Below, piece after piece: positions 16,803-25,657 of a stretch of 64,000 bases of DNA. Each line of letters begins with the position of its first letter. The first letter of the stretch is position 1. The notes beneath the pieces were generated by a model. That model did not search any database, was not told the origin of the DNA, and worked only from the letters and a program-made list of their open reading frames with translations. This stretch comes from JARRQB01 sp965368585. Its GTDB lineage: Bacteria; Pseudomonadota; Gammaproteobacteria; Chromatiales; Chromatiaceae. Location: the NCBI GenBank assembly GCA_965368585.1, contig CBDUNM010000001.1, forward strand, positions 1 through 64,000, in the 5' to 3' direction. A program made the translations under genes and the position numbers.

Positions 16803-17639
16803 GTGAAAACAATGACCCTGCTTGCAGCCATGCTGATGGTTGGCTTCTCCTCCGTTGCTTCCAGTGCGAATCCTCCCCTTGCACCCGCGCTGTACGCTAA
16901 CGGTCCCGCCTCCCCCCTGTTCGCCGTGACCGATCTCAGCGCCGCGGAGCGCGCCGCCTATACGCTCTACGAAGCGGTATTGCAGCTCGCACAGGCGAAG
17001 ATTCATGCGACCAGCTGTGGTTCCACCGTCGGCGTGTACCCTATCGACATCTTTACCAATGGACTGGTGTTCAGTGACCCGGGCCGGTACAATTCGGTCA
17101 CGGTCGTGTCGATGAACGGCGAGTTTACGCTCGACGCCACGCTGCAGAACGAGGTCAACTTCCGCGGCCAGTTCATCAGCATCGATCAGGCCGGCCTCGG
17201 TGTGCTGGATGGCACCGATGTGTATGGCTTTACGGGGCAGGCCGCCTTCAACGAAGTGAACAATATGGCGCTGCAGTCGGGCACCGCGCATGTCCGGGGG
17301 GCGAACGGGCGCTTCGACAGCTACCAAACCCGGGTAATCAAAGATTTCTATCATGGAGACGGCGACGAGGTGTACCAGGTCTTCGCCTGGGGCGAGCAGG
17401 CCCTGAGCAAACTCGGTTATCCTGCCCATAAGTACTGGGACCGCGCCAAGTCCCGCCGCAGCGACGGGGAAATCGGACGCACCGTTTTCGTGAAGGATCG
17501 GTTGGTCGGACCCACTTCATGCCGTATCATGATCGATACGGAGGGTTACAACACCGAGGACTTTTTCTGGCAGGATGGCTATCTGACTATCTCGACCGCC
17601 GATCCGGGTGAGCCCGCGGCGGAATTCAGCGAGTTTTAG
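16803..17639 (+). CDS. Secreted protein of unknown family, tandem paralog B (278 aa)
   Basis: Starts at GTG 16803, five bases after AGGGGAA; signal peptide MTLLAAMLMVGFSSVASSA. It follows paralog A motif by motif: DLSAAERAAYTLYEAVLQLA, AKIHATSCGSTVGVYPIDIF, FRGQFISIDQAGLGVLDG, GANGRFDSYQTRVIKDFYHG, LGYPAHKYWDRAKSRRSDG, VKDRLVGPTSCRIMIDTEGY, EDFFWQDGYLTIS. It is closer to paralog C than to A (both have KDFYHG and FWQDG). Exported, soluble, function unknown. Confidence 0.85.
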   Translation: MKTMTLLAAMLMVGFSSVASSANPPLAPALYANGPASPLFAVTDLSAAERAAYTLYEAVLQLAQAKIHATSCGSTVGVYPIDIFTNGLVFSDPGRYNSVTVVSMNGEFTLDATLQNEVNFRGQFISIDQAGLGVLDGTDVYGFTGQAAFNEVNNMALQSGTAHVRGANGRFDSYQTRVIKDFYHGDGDEVYQVFAWGEQALSKLGYPAHKYWDRAKSRRSDGEIGRTVFVKDRLVGPTSCRIMIDTEGYNTEDFFWQDGYLTISTADPGEPAAEFSEF

Positions 17640-17671
17640 CCACTTACAGGTTTTTCGGGACGAACACCTCT

Positions 17672-17692
17672 GCACCTAACGGGTGCTTCTTT
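17672..17692 (+). terminator. Possible Rho-independent terminator
   Basis: GCACC-TAACG-GGTGC followed by TTCTTT, 33 bp after paralog B. The stem is only 5 bp, so termination may be partial and allow read-through to paralog C. Confidence 0.45.
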
Positions 17693-17772
17693 GGCTTACA
17701 TACGGGCGTCTTCCACGGGCGCTGAGTATCGGTGTCGGAGACGCATCTACCATTACGAGGGGGAAGGGGCAT

Positions 17773-18606
17773 ATGAAACGTTCCGCAACGACGTCGGCCG
17801 CGCTGGTGGTCGTTTTCTCATGCGCGGCTTTTGCCGCGCCACCGCCCGCACCGCCGAGCATCTACGACAGCATACAAGTCTCACCGCAAACCCGCATCGC
17901 TATGAGCAATGCCGAAAAGGCCGCATACGCGCTTTACGAGGCCGTTTTACAGGCGGCAGAAGCCAAGATACACGCGACCGGGTGTGACGGGTCGACGGGC
18001 AGTTATCCGATCGAAATATTTGCCAACGGCTTGCTGGCCGGCGATCCCGATCGATACAACTCGGTAAAGGTCGGCTCACCTTCGGACAGCCTTACCCTGA
18101 GCGCCGAAATCAACGCGATTTTGCCTTACCGGGGGCAGCAGATCGACATCGCTCAGTCCGGGGTGGGCCAGTTCGCTGGCAGAGAGATCGACAGCTTCAT
18201 GGGTACGGCGGTCTTCGACGTAACCAATACCCTGCTGTTGCAGGATGGTAACGTGAACGTCAGCGGCAACAATGGCCGCATGGACGCCTATCAGGGCCGG
18301 GTGATCAAGGATTTTTACCACGGGCAGGCCGACGACGCGCATATCGTCTACGACTGGGGTAAACAGGCTTTGCAAAAGTTCGGTTATCCGGTCAACAAGT
18401 ATTGGCAGCGTTCGAAGTCCCGGCGTGACGACGGCGTTGCGGGACGTACCGTATTCGTCAAAGACCGCCTGGTGGGGCCCACACCCTGCCGTATCGTCAT
18501 CGATACGGATGGCTACAATAACGAGGACCTGTTTTGGCAGGACGGTGACCTGGTTATTTCCAAGCAAATCCCGAGCGAGCCCGTAGCGGCCTTCAGCACT
18601 TACTAA
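17773..18606 (+). CDS. Secreted protein of unknown family, tandem paralog C (277 aa)
   Basis: ATG 17773 has a purine-rich ribosome site (GGGGAAGGGG). Signal peptide SATTSAALVVVFSCAAFAA, then Pro-rich APPPAPPSIYDS. Family segments: SNAEKAAYALYEAVLQAA, AKIHATGCDGSTGSYPIEIF, YRGQQIDIAQSGVGQFAGRE, NNGRMDAYQGRVIKDFYHG, GYPVNKYWQRSKSRRDDG, VKDRLVGPTPCRIVIDTDGY, NEDLFWQDGDLVIS. Both family Cys are kept. With A and B it forms a three-copy array of about 3 kb that arose by tandem duplication; divergence suggests different partners. Confidence 0.85.
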   Translation: MKRSATTSAALVVVFSCAAFAAPPPAPPSIYDSIQVSPQTRIAMSNAEKAAYALYEAVLQAAEAKIHATGCDGSTGSYPIEIFANGLLAGDPDRYNSVKVGSPSDSLTLSAEINAILPYRGQQIDIAQSGVGQFAGREIDSFMGTAVFDVTNTLLLQDGNVNVSGNNGRMDAYQGRVIKDFYHGQADDAHIVYDWGKQALQKFGYPVNKYWQRSKSRRDDGVAGRTVFVKDRLVGPTPCRIVIDTDGYNNEDLFWQDGDLVISKQIPSEPVAAFSTY

Positions 18607-19061
18607 GCTTATTGTTCCGGTATCCCGCCGGCTCATTGAGCGGATCGCGTCCCGGGTGCCGAGTCAAGGCGGTGTCTGGGGCGGTGTCCGCGAACACGGG
18701 CGAATCAGCCGTTGCCAGACAGGCGGCGCCCTTGCTACGTGCAGGCCGTCAATTTATGAAACGAGAGCACCACCTGACAACCGCTTGATGCTCCGCAAAT
18801 TGCCCGGTCCTGACAATGCGTACAGCGACTCTCGTTCGGCTTAACGGTACGAATACGGTTTTTTTAAACTAAAACGTTGATGCTTAATTATGCCTATCGA
18901 AAGGGACCTGAAATAATCAATTCCCGGTCAACCAATAGATATTGCCGGTCAGAAACCAAGGTAGATGGTTGCGAGCCACGTGTCTCGGTACCGGCGTTTT
19001 TGTCAGCGATTTTTACATATTAAGGAAATAAACGGTTCTGAACGAGGCCGTATATTTACTA
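18607..19061. other. Intergenic, no gene seen
   Basis: About 455 bp between paralog C and the second VPxPA-CTERM gene. The right part is AT-rich and leads into the sigma-54 promoter. The palindrome TTTCTA-N5-TAGAAA at 19062-19078 lies just upstream of that promoter and could be an activator site. Confidence 0.4.
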
Positions 19062-19090
19062 TTTCTATGGAATAGAAAGTGTTATAAATT

Positions 19091-19106
19091 TGGCAAGAAA
19101 TCTGCA
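19091..19106 (+). promoter_or_regulatory. Sigma-54 (-24/-12) promoter of the second VPxPA-CTERM gene
   Basis: TGGCAAGAAATCTGCA, sharing TGGCAAG-N4-CTGCA with the promoter at 14607, 87 bp upstream of the ATG. A 17-bp palindrome (TTTCTA-N5-TAGAAA) precedes it. Confidence 0.75.
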
Positions 19107-19192
19107 AGAATTCCCTTCAATCCCGTAATGCCGGTTTCAGCGGCATTGACGACTAACGGATACACACCACACAAAGTTGGACGGTGAAATCA

Positions 19193-19864
19193 ATGAAGAA
19201 TACTCAAAGGCAACTCGCTTATATCCTGGCATTGACCCTCGGTAGTGCGATATCCGCCAACGCGAGCACGGTCGTGCTGTTCGATAATTTGGCTGCTTCG
19301 GACGCGGTCGCCAACTGGTTGCCCGTGAATCCCGGCGGTTGGGCCGCAACCGGATTCACGACCGGGTCCGCCTGTCCCGACGGTTGCGCGCTGGGGGCAT
19401 TGACGTTGTTTCTTAACGTACGCGATCCCCAGGGTCTGGACCCCACTGACGGGTTTGCGTTGGAAGTCGTTGCGGATGCCGGAACGACCAATACGACCTC
19501 GTATCCGGGCACCACGACGATTGCGACCATGATCAATCCGCCAACCCTGCCGTCGGGTTGGAGCGAGGCCGTTTTTACGCCGCCGGGCGTAGTGCATCTG
19601 GAATCCGAAACGCTTTACTGGGCCAAGCTCAGCGCGCTTTCGGATGAAACCGAACTCGACTGGTTGTATCCGTTCGGCGGCCTCGGTAAATGGGCGTGGG
19701 ACGATGGCATGGGGTTTTTCGTAGCCGGCGAAGGGGCCCCGCCTATGCTGCGGGCAGAGGCCGAACCGTTGGCGCCCGTACCCGTCCCGGCCGCGGTCTG
19801 GTTAATGGGTTCTGCCTTGGCAGGATTAGCCCTCAGACGCAGGCGGGTGGTGGCAGCCGACTAG
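19193..19864 (+). CDS. VPxPA-CTERM (PEP-CTERM-type) exported protein 2
   Basis: 223 aa, exactly the length of its paralog at 14713. Signal peptide LAYILALTLGSAISANAS; body begins TVVLFDN and carries SACPDGCALGALTLFLNVRD and DPTDGFALEVVADAG, matching CPDGC...LTL and TSGFKLEVL in the other copy. The sorting signal is VPVPAAVWLMGSALAGLA followed by LRRRRVV. It is exported and handled by an exosortase encoded elsewhere. ATG 19193 is preferred over an in-frame GTG nine bases upstream because of GGTG spacing. Confidence 0.85.
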   Translation: MKNTQRQLAYILALTLGSAISANASTVVLFDNLAASDAVANWLPVNPGGWAATGFTTGSACPDGCALGALTLFLNVRDPQGLDPTDGFALEVVADAGTTNTTSYPGTTTIATMINPPTLPSGWSEAVFTPPGVVHLESETLYWAKLSALSDETELDWLYPFGGLGKWAWDDGMGFFVAGEGAPPMLRAEAEPLAPVPVPAAVWLMGSALAGLALRRRRVVAAD

Positions 19865-19869
19865 GCGGT

Positions 19870-20469
19870 CTACCGGTCTCGATGCCACACCAGGATCAGG
19901 TTGTTGGCCGGCATTGCGATCTCTTCGCTGAAGACCATGCCCGGGGCGGCCGCGAGCGTGTCTAGCCATTCGATGTCGCGTATGCCGCTGGACGGATCAT
20001 GGTCTTTCAACCAGCGGTCGAAGCGGGCGTTGCTGTCGCTGGTGAACCGACCGTTGCGATTGAAGGGGCCGTATAACAGAAAAACACCCCCATCGCGCAG
20101 CACGCGGCCGACGCCGGCGAACATGGCCTGGACGGCCACGGAATCCATGATGTGCGCGGTATTGGCGCTGAACACGGCGTCGAACCGCCGCTCGGGCCAC
20201 GGGTCGCGGACCACGTCCAGCGCGATCGGCTGCAGCACGTTGGTTAACCCGGCCTCCTGCAGCCAGACGCGAATTCCGGGGTGATTGGCGACCACGTCGC
20301 TGGATTGCCAGACGACGTGGGGCAGCGCTTTTCCCAGTAGAACAGCGTGCTGACCGGTGCCGCTGCCGATTTCGAGGAGCGTTTTCGCGTCCCGCAGGCG
20401 AGGTTCAAGAGCTTCGAAAATGGGGCCGGCGTTTTCGTCGCAAGCCGCTGAGTAAGGTTTGTGCCTCAC
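19870..20469 (-). CDS. DUF938-family SAM-dependent methyltransferase
   Basis: 199 aa, the usual length of the family. The N-terminus RHKPYSAACDENAGPIFEAL is typical of DUF938, followed by SAM motif I LLEIGSGTGQHAVLLG, then DAVFSANTAHIMD and GGVFLLYGPFNRNGRFTSDS. Substrate is unknown; a bacterial small-molecule methyltransferase is the safest description. Transcribed toward the VPxPA-CTERM gene and ending 5 bp from it. Confidence 0.85.
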   Translation of the reverse strand: MRHKPYSAACDENAGPIFEALEPRLRDAKTLLEIGSGTGQHAVLLGKALPHVVWQSSDVVANHPGIRVWLQEAGLTNVLQPIALDVVRDPWPERRFDAVFSANTAHIMDSVAVQAMFAGVGRVLRDGGVFLLYGPFNRNGRFTSDSNARFDRWLKDHDPSSGIRDIEWLDTLAAAPGMVFSEEIAMPANNLILVWHRDR

Positions 20470-20623
20470 GGTATGCCTCTTTAGCTACATTTGATTTTTC
20501 GATAGATCAGCCGGCGGGTCGGGTATAATTTCGTCTAAACGGGTACACTTGGCGCCCAAAACGCGGCCAGCCCCTTGGTCTGCGTGCCGTTTTCCGATAG
20601 TCGAACTCAAGAGGGTTTGTTAC

Positions 20624-21574
20624 GTGTCTGCACATAATGACGCCACATTTCTGCGAATGTTTCTGCTGATATTGGGGGGATTGGTGGCCTTCACGGTCAT
20701 CATCATGTTCATGGCGAGTATGATCGGCGGATCCATGGAGGAAATCAAAGCGGGCGATGCCATGCACATGGCTGTGTTGGAAAAACGCATCGCGCCGGTC
20801 GGGAAGGTCAATATCGCCGGCGCAGAGCCAGGCGCCGGCAGCGAAGCCACGGCCGCGCCGCGCAGCGGCGCCGAGGTCTATCAGGCGGTTTGCATGGCTT
20901 GTCACGCGAGCGGTGTGGCGGGCGCCCCTAAGTTGGGCGACAAGGCCGCCTGGGATCCGCGCGTCGCGACCGGAGTGGATACGCTGGTCAGTGTGGTGAT
21001 CAGCGGTAAAGGCGCGATGCCGCCCCGCGGCGGCAATCCTGCGACCACCGACGAAGAAATCCGCGCCGCTGTGGTTCACATGCTGCAGGAGACAGGGTAC
21101 GACACGGAAACCGTCGCTGCCGCGACGGCATCGGGGGGCGTCGTCGAGCAAACGAAGGCGGCTGCCGCTGAGGCGGTCGAACAGGTCACAACGGCCGCCG
21201 CCGGAGTAATGGCGGCCGGCCAGGCGATGGTGGGCGGCGCTGTGGACAAGGCCAAGGAGGCGGTCTCAGGCGCCGCAGAGGCGGTGACCGGCGAGACATC
21301 CGCGAGCGACACCGAGTCGGTCGAGGTGGATCTGCAGAAGGGCCAGCAAGTCTACCAAACGGCCTGTTTCGCCTGTCACGCCACGGGTGTCGCCAATGCG
21401 CCCAAGCTGGGCGACAAAGCCGCCTGGGCGCCGCGCATCGCGCAGGGTTCGGAGATGCTGTTGAAGAATGCGCTCAACGGCAAAGGTGCCATGCCGCCCA
21501 AGGGTGGCCGTGTCGACTTGAGCGACGCAGATATCACCGCGGCGGTGGCTTACCTGGTCAAGGAAAGCCAGTAA
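20624..21574 (+). CDS. Membrane-anchored diheme cytochrome c5-type protein
   Basis: 316 aa. GTG 20624 with GAGGG upstream is chosen. One N-terminal membrane helix (FLLILGGLVAFTVIIMFMASM) anchors it with the rest in the periplasm. Two cytochrome c5 domains follow, CMACH and CFACH, with identical surroundings (GAPKLGDKAAWDPR / NAPKLGDKAAWAPR; GKGAMPPRGG / GKGAMPPKGG). They are joined by an about 85-residue Ala/Val/Glu-rich helical linker (AAAEAVEQVTTAAAG, VDKAKEAVSGAAEAV). It likely shuttles electrons to a terminal oxidase. Confidence 0.9.
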   Translation: MSAHNDATFLRMFLLILGGLVAFTVIIMFMASMIGGSMEEIKAGDAMHMAVLEKRIAPVGKVNIAGAEPGAGSEATAAPRSGAEVYQAVCMACHASGVAGAPKLGDKAAWDPRVATGVDTLVSVVISGKGAMPPRGGNPATTDEEIRAAVVHMLQETGYDTETVAAATASGGVVEQTKAAAAEAVEQVTTAAAGVMAAGQAMVGGAVDKAKEAVSGAAEAVTGETSASDTESVEVDLQKGQQVYQTACFACHATGVANAPKLGDKAAWAPRIAQGSEMLLKNALNGKGAMPPKGGRVDLSDADITAAVAYLVKESQ

Positions 21575-21648
21575 CACGTTCCGGCCGCAAGCGGACACAC
21601 CCGGCCGGAGCGGTCCGGGTTGTGTCGCCAATGAAGGTGGGCGGTGCG

Positions 21649-23658
21649 TCAGGTCCCCAGGATTGACTTCAGATTCGCCAGGTGCGCGCTGCCGCGTTCC
21701 TTTTTTTCTGCGGCGGACAGGTGCGACGTACGCCCCTCCCACTGCAGGTCCTCTTCCGGCAGTTCGGCGAGGAACCGGCTGGGTTCACAGGCCGTGAGTT
21801 CGCCGCCGCGCCGTCGTTTGGCCACACAGGTCATGGTCAGCGTTTGCCGGGCGCGGGTGATGCCGACGTAGGCGAGTCGGCGTTCCTCCTCGATGTTGTC
21901 TTCCTCGATGCTGGTGCGATGCGGCAGTAGTTCCTCTTCCATGCCGATCAGAAAGACGTTCGGAAACTCCAGCCCCTTGGCGGCGTGCAGGGTCATCAGG
22001 TGAATCCGGTCCCCGGCGGACTCCTCGTCCTGGCGTTCAAGCACGTCCATCAATGCCAGGTGGCTGACCATCTCGGCGAGAGTGTCGCCTTTCAGGTCGT
22101 CCTCGCGCAGGCGCTCCAGCCAGGCGATCAGATCCTTGACGTTGGCCCAGCGTTTCTCCGCGGCTTTGTCGCTGGGGCTGGTTTGGTACAGCCACTGCTC
22201 ATAGTCGATGTCGTGCAACATGCGGCGTACCGTTTGCACCGGGTCTTCGGTGTCGGCGGTGCGCGCCAGCGCGGCGAGCCATTGGTGAAATTCGCGTAAT
22301 CGGCCCAGCGCCTTGCCGCTGAGTCGCTGTTCGAATCCAAGTTCCTGGCAGGCGCTGACCAGCGTGGTCTGGCGCTCATTGGCATATTCGGACAGTTTTT
22401 CCAGGGTCGCTGGACCGATTTCACGCCGCGGCGTGTTGACCACGCGCAGAAACGCTACGTCGTCTTCCGGATTGGCCAGCAGCCGCAGATAGGCCATGAC
22501 ATCCTTGATTTCAGTACGCGAGAAGAACGAATGCCCGCCGCTGATGAAGTAGGGCACGTTGTGCACGCGCAGGGCCTTCTCGAACGGCCGCGACTGGTGG
22601 TTGCCGCGATACAGGATCGCGTAGTCGCCGAAATCGGTGCGGCGCATGAACTTGTGGTGCAGGATATCACTGATGACCCGCTCGGCTTCCTGCTCTTCGT
22701 CCTTGCACTGCAGCACTCGCAGCGGATTACCGGCGCCGAGTTCGCTCCACAAGCGCTTTTCGAATACGTGCGGATTGTTCGCGATCAGCGCATTGGCGGC
22801 GTGCAGTATGTGTCCGGTCGAGCGATAGTTCTGCTCCAGTTTGATCACTTTCAGGCGTGGGAAGTCCTGTTTCAAGCGCGCCAGGTTTTCCGGCCGTGCG
22901 CCGCGCCAGGCGTAAATGGACTGATCGTCGTCACCGACCACGGTGAGTCCTTCGCGGACCCCGACCAGGAGCTTGACCAGTTCGTACTGTGCATTGTTGG
23001 TGTCCTGGTATTCGTCGACCAGCAGGTGCCGTACGCGGTTCTGCCAATGCTCGCGCACCGCTGGGTCGCTGCGCAGCAGGTCGACGGGAAGCAGGATCAG
23101 GTCGTCGAAATCGACGGCGTTGTAGGCGCGCAGCGCGCGTTGCAAGGCCGCATAAACCCGGGCCTCCCAGGCGACGACATCGTCGTCCGCGGCGGCGAGT
23201 GCCTGCGCGGGCGAGATCAGGTCGTTCTTCCAGCCCGAGATGCGCCAGCGCAGCCGCTTCAGGGTGTCCTTGTCGGGTTCGTTCCGCTCGGTCAGTTCTC
23301 CCAGCAGATGTTGGGAGTCGTGTTCGTCGAGGATACTGAAGCCGGGTTTGAGACCCACGTGGCGGTGTTCGCGCCGCAGAACGTTGAGCCCCAGCGTATG
23401 AAAGGTGGAAATACTCAGCCCGCGGGCATACTTCCGCTCGAGCAGCTGACCGACGCGCTCCTTCATTTCGCGAGCCGCCTTGTTGGTGAAGGTCACGGCG
23501 GTGATGTGGCGGTCTTCCAGACCCACGGTTTCGATCAGATAGGCGATCTTGCGCGTGATGACGCGCGTCTTACCCGATCCGGCACCGGCCAACACCAGCA
23601 GGGGGGCATCGAGATACCGTACCGCGTCGCGCTGGCGCGCATTCAGGTCCTGCGTCAT
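21649..23658 (-). CDS. rep: ATP-dependent DNA helicase Rep
   Basis: 669 aa SF1A helicase that helps replication forks past proteins. Motifs: LNARQRDAVRYLDAPLLVLAGAGSGKT (Q and I, P-loop GAGSGKT), TAVTFTNKAAREM (Ia), VDEYQDTN (II), GDDDQSIYAWRGA (III), KLEQNYRS (IV), LMTLHAAKGLEFPNVF (V) and AYVGITRARQTL (VI). Length and QNYRSTGHIL favour Rep over UvrD (about 720 aa). Confidence 0.95.
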   Translation of the reverse strand: MTQDLNARQRDAVRYLDAPLLVLAGAGSGKTRVITRKIAYLIETVGLEDRHITAVTFTNKAAREMKERVGQLLERKYARGLSISTFHTLGLNVLRREHRHVGLKPGFSILDEHDSQHLLGELTERNEPDKDTLKRLRWRISGWKNDLISPAQALAAADDDVVAWEARVYAALQRALRAYNAVDFDDLILLPVDLLRSDPAVREHWQNRVRHLLVDEYQDTNNAQYELVKLLVGVREGLTVVGDDDQSIYAWRGARPENLARLKQDFPRLKVIKLEQNYRSTGHILHAANALIANNPHVFEKRLWSELGAGNPLRVLQCKDEEQEAERVISDILHHKFMRRTDFGDYAILYRGNHQSRPFEKALRVHNVPYFISGGHSFFSRTEIKDVMAYLRLLANPEDDVAFLRVVNTPRREIGPATLEKLSEYANERQTTLVSACQELGFEQRLSGKALGRLREFHQWLAALARTADTEDPVQTVRRMLHDIDYEQWLYQTSPSDKAAEKRWANVKDLIAWLERLREDDLKGDTLAEMVSHLALMDVLERQDEESAGDRIHLMTLHAAKGLEFPNVFLIGMEEELLPHRTSIEEDNIEEERRLAYVGITRARQTLTMTCVAKRRRGGELTACEPSRFLAELPEEDLQWEGRTSHLSAAEKKERGSAHLANLKSILGT

Positions 23659-23671
23659 GAGGTGGTGGTGT

Positions 23672-24544
23672 TCAGGGTTGCTTCTCGAACAGGGCGCGTT
23701 TGACCCGGAACAGCGCCGACACGTCTTCGTTGCCGTGTCCCGCTTCCATCAACCGTTGGTAGTGCATCAGGGTCATTTCCACGCAGGGCAGCGCAACGCC
23801 GTCCTGCGCGGCCATGCTTTGGCAGATCTTGAGGTCTTTGTGGTGCAGCGCGACGCGGAAACCCGGTTCGAAGCTGCCTTGTGTCATGCTTAGACCACGA
23901 TGGGTAAGGAACCAGTTGCTTGCGGCCCCGCCGCTCAGCAGTTCGATCACCTTGGGCATGTCGAGTCCCTGCGCCTGGCCGAACGCCAGCGCTTCCGACA
24001 CCGCTTGCAGCACGCCGGCGGCCATAATCTGATTGACCGCCTTGGTGGCTTGACCGGCGCCGACCGGACCCATATGGGTGACCCGCGCGGTGATCACATC
24101 GAGGAGCGGTGCCACGCGCTGCAGCAGCGCCGCGTCGCCGCCGGCCATCATCACCAGGGTGCCCTGTTCGGCGCCTTCCTTGCCGCCCGATACGGGGCCG
24201 TCGAGAAATCCGATGCCGGCATCGGCGAAGGTTCGCGCGACCTCGCGTGCGGTGTCGGCGCCGACCGTCGAGGTGTCCAGGACCACGGCGCCGGCCCGCA
24301 GCATTTCAACCAGTTGGCTGCAAACCTCGTGCAGATCCTGGTCCGCGGAGACACTGATAATCACCAGGTCCGCCTGGCCGCAGGCGTCCGCGATGGTATC
24401 GGAGAGCGCGAACCCGTGCGCGGCGGCGACCGCCTGGCCGCGCTGACGGGTGCGGTTCCAGGCCCCGCCAAGCCGGCCGGCGCGATGTAGATTGCCGGCC
24501 ATGCCGGCGCCCATGGCACCCAGGCCGATGACAGCTGCTTTCAT
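23672..24544 (-). CDS. NAD(P)-dependent beta-hydroxyacid dehydrogenase (HIBADH/GarR family)
   Basis: 290 aa. The N-terminal Rossmann motif is GLGAMGAGMAGNLHRAG; then the family signatures LDGPVSGGKEGAEQGTL and GAGQATKAVNQIMAAG with the catalytic Lys (Lys in TKAVNQ), and a helical C-terminal domain. It oxidises or reduces a 3-hydroxy acid such as tartronate semialdehyde, 3-hydroxyisobutyrate or succinic semialdehyde; the substrate cannot be assigned from sequence. It sits 13 bp downstream of nothing on its strand except rep, so both may share a transcript. Confidence 0.85.
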   Translation of the reverse strand: MKAAVIGLGAMGAGMAGNLHRAGRLGGAWNRTRQRGQAVAAAHGFALSDTIADACGQADLVIISVSADQDLHEVCSQLVEMLRAGAVVLDTSTVGADTAREVARTFADAGIGFLDGPVSGGKEGAEQGTLVMMAGGDAALLQRVAPLLDVITARVTHMGPVGAGQATKAVNQIMAAGVLQAVSEALAFGQAQGLDMPKVIELLSGGAASNWFLTHRGLSMTQGSFEPGFRVALHHKDLKICQSMAAQDGVALPCVEMTLMHYQRLMEAGHGNEDVSALFRVKRALFEKQP

Positions 24545-24681
24545 GCTTGTATTCCGTCGAGTTGCGCGCGAGGTCGAGCGGCGCCGATTTATACGCCACG
24601 CAGGAGCCGTATGCGTGGCTCTGGTTGCGTTATCCTAGCGCTTCGAGTCGTTCGAAGCCATGCGCAGGGGGTTCAATACAG

Positions 24682-25398
24682 ATGAACGAACGGGGACAAC
24701 GGTTTCCTGTGACGAATGTCGAGAGCCAGCTCAATCGCGAGTCCTGGCGTATTTTCCGGATCATGGCCGAGTTTGTCGAAGGTTTCGAGAAACTGGGGAA
24801 CATTACGCCATCGGTGAGCATTTTCGGTTCCGCACGCGTTGGCGAAGACCATCCCTGGTACCGCAAAGCGGAAACCACCGCGCAGCTCCTGTCGGACGCG
24901 GGGTTCAGCGTCGTCAGCGGCGGCGGGGCGGGTATCATGGAAGCCGCCAACCGCGGTGCCTATCGCGGCAAGTCGCCGAGCGTGGGCCTCAATATCGTAC
25001 TGCCGCGCGAACAGGCCGGAAATGCCTACCAGGACGTCTCGCTGTTGTTCCGGCATTTCTTCGCCCGGAAGGTGATGTTCGTCAAGTACGCATCGGCGTA
25101 CGTAGTCCTGCCGGGGGGTTTCGGAACACTGGATGAATTGGCGGAGATCCTGACCCTGGTTCAGACCGGCAAGAGTCGCCGTATCCCGATCATTCTCGTG
25201 CAGGGCGCGTTTTGGCAAGGCCTGCTCGACTGGTTCAAAGGAACCTTGTGCGCCAACGGGACGATCGGTAAGAAAGACCTGAAACTGATTCACGTCTGCG
25301 ACGAACCCGAGGACATCGTCAAACGCATTTTCGCCCATTATGAGAAGCGGGGATTCGAACCCTCGCCAAAAGAGCGGGAGATGTTGCTCGAGCTTTGA
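24682..25398 (+). CDS. LOG-family protein (TIGR00730-like nucleoside monophosphate phosphoribohydrolase)
   Basis: 238 aa cytosolic enzyme. Hallmarks are VSIFGSARVGEDHPWYR, VVSGGGAGIMEAANRGAY and the LOG motif LPGGFGTLDELAEILTLVQTG. LOG enzymes remove ribose-5-phosphate from nucleotide monophosphates; in bacteria the physiological substrate is often AMP or a modified base. ATG 24682 has a GGGGG tract 10 bases upstream. Divergent from the dehydrogenase. Confidence 0.9.
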   Translation: MNERGQRFPVTNVESQLNRESWRIFRIMAEFVEGFEKLGNITPSVSIFGSARVGEDHPWYRKAETTAQLLSDAGFSVVSGGGAGIMEAANRGAYRGKSPSVGLNIVLPREQAGNAYQDVSLLFRHFFARKVMFVKYASAYVVLPGGFGTLDELAEILTLVQTGKSRRIPIILVQGAFWQGLLDWFKGTLCANGTIGKKDLKLIHVCDEPEDIVKRIFAHYEKRGFEPSPKEREMLLEL

Positions 25399-25657
25399 TT
25401 CGGCGCGCCGCAGTCGAACGATTGGCCCGTGACGCAGCAGTGCTGTACTGCTGTACGGGATTTTCTCCCCCGGCGACGGCCGGACGTAACGATCCGCGGT
25501 GACGCAAGGCGGGAAATTTCGGCCGATCTGTAATAGCATCGGCTGCGGGTATCATCGAATCCCGGCGGCGCGCTTGGCGCAAGTCGGCCTTGGCGGCTCC
25601 CGGTCGTTTGCCGTCGGTTGCTGCGGTATTCACAATCTCATTAGGGACGTAACGAAA

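Noticed and set aside
14607..19864. Idea that the secreted triplet is a toxin or immunity array
   Set aside because: All three proteins have export signals and keep the same conserved core with no variable toxic tip, so nothing supports it.
22531..23703. Long open frame (390 codons) antisense to rep
   Set aside because: Covers the rep coding region in the opposite direction and has no recognisable features.
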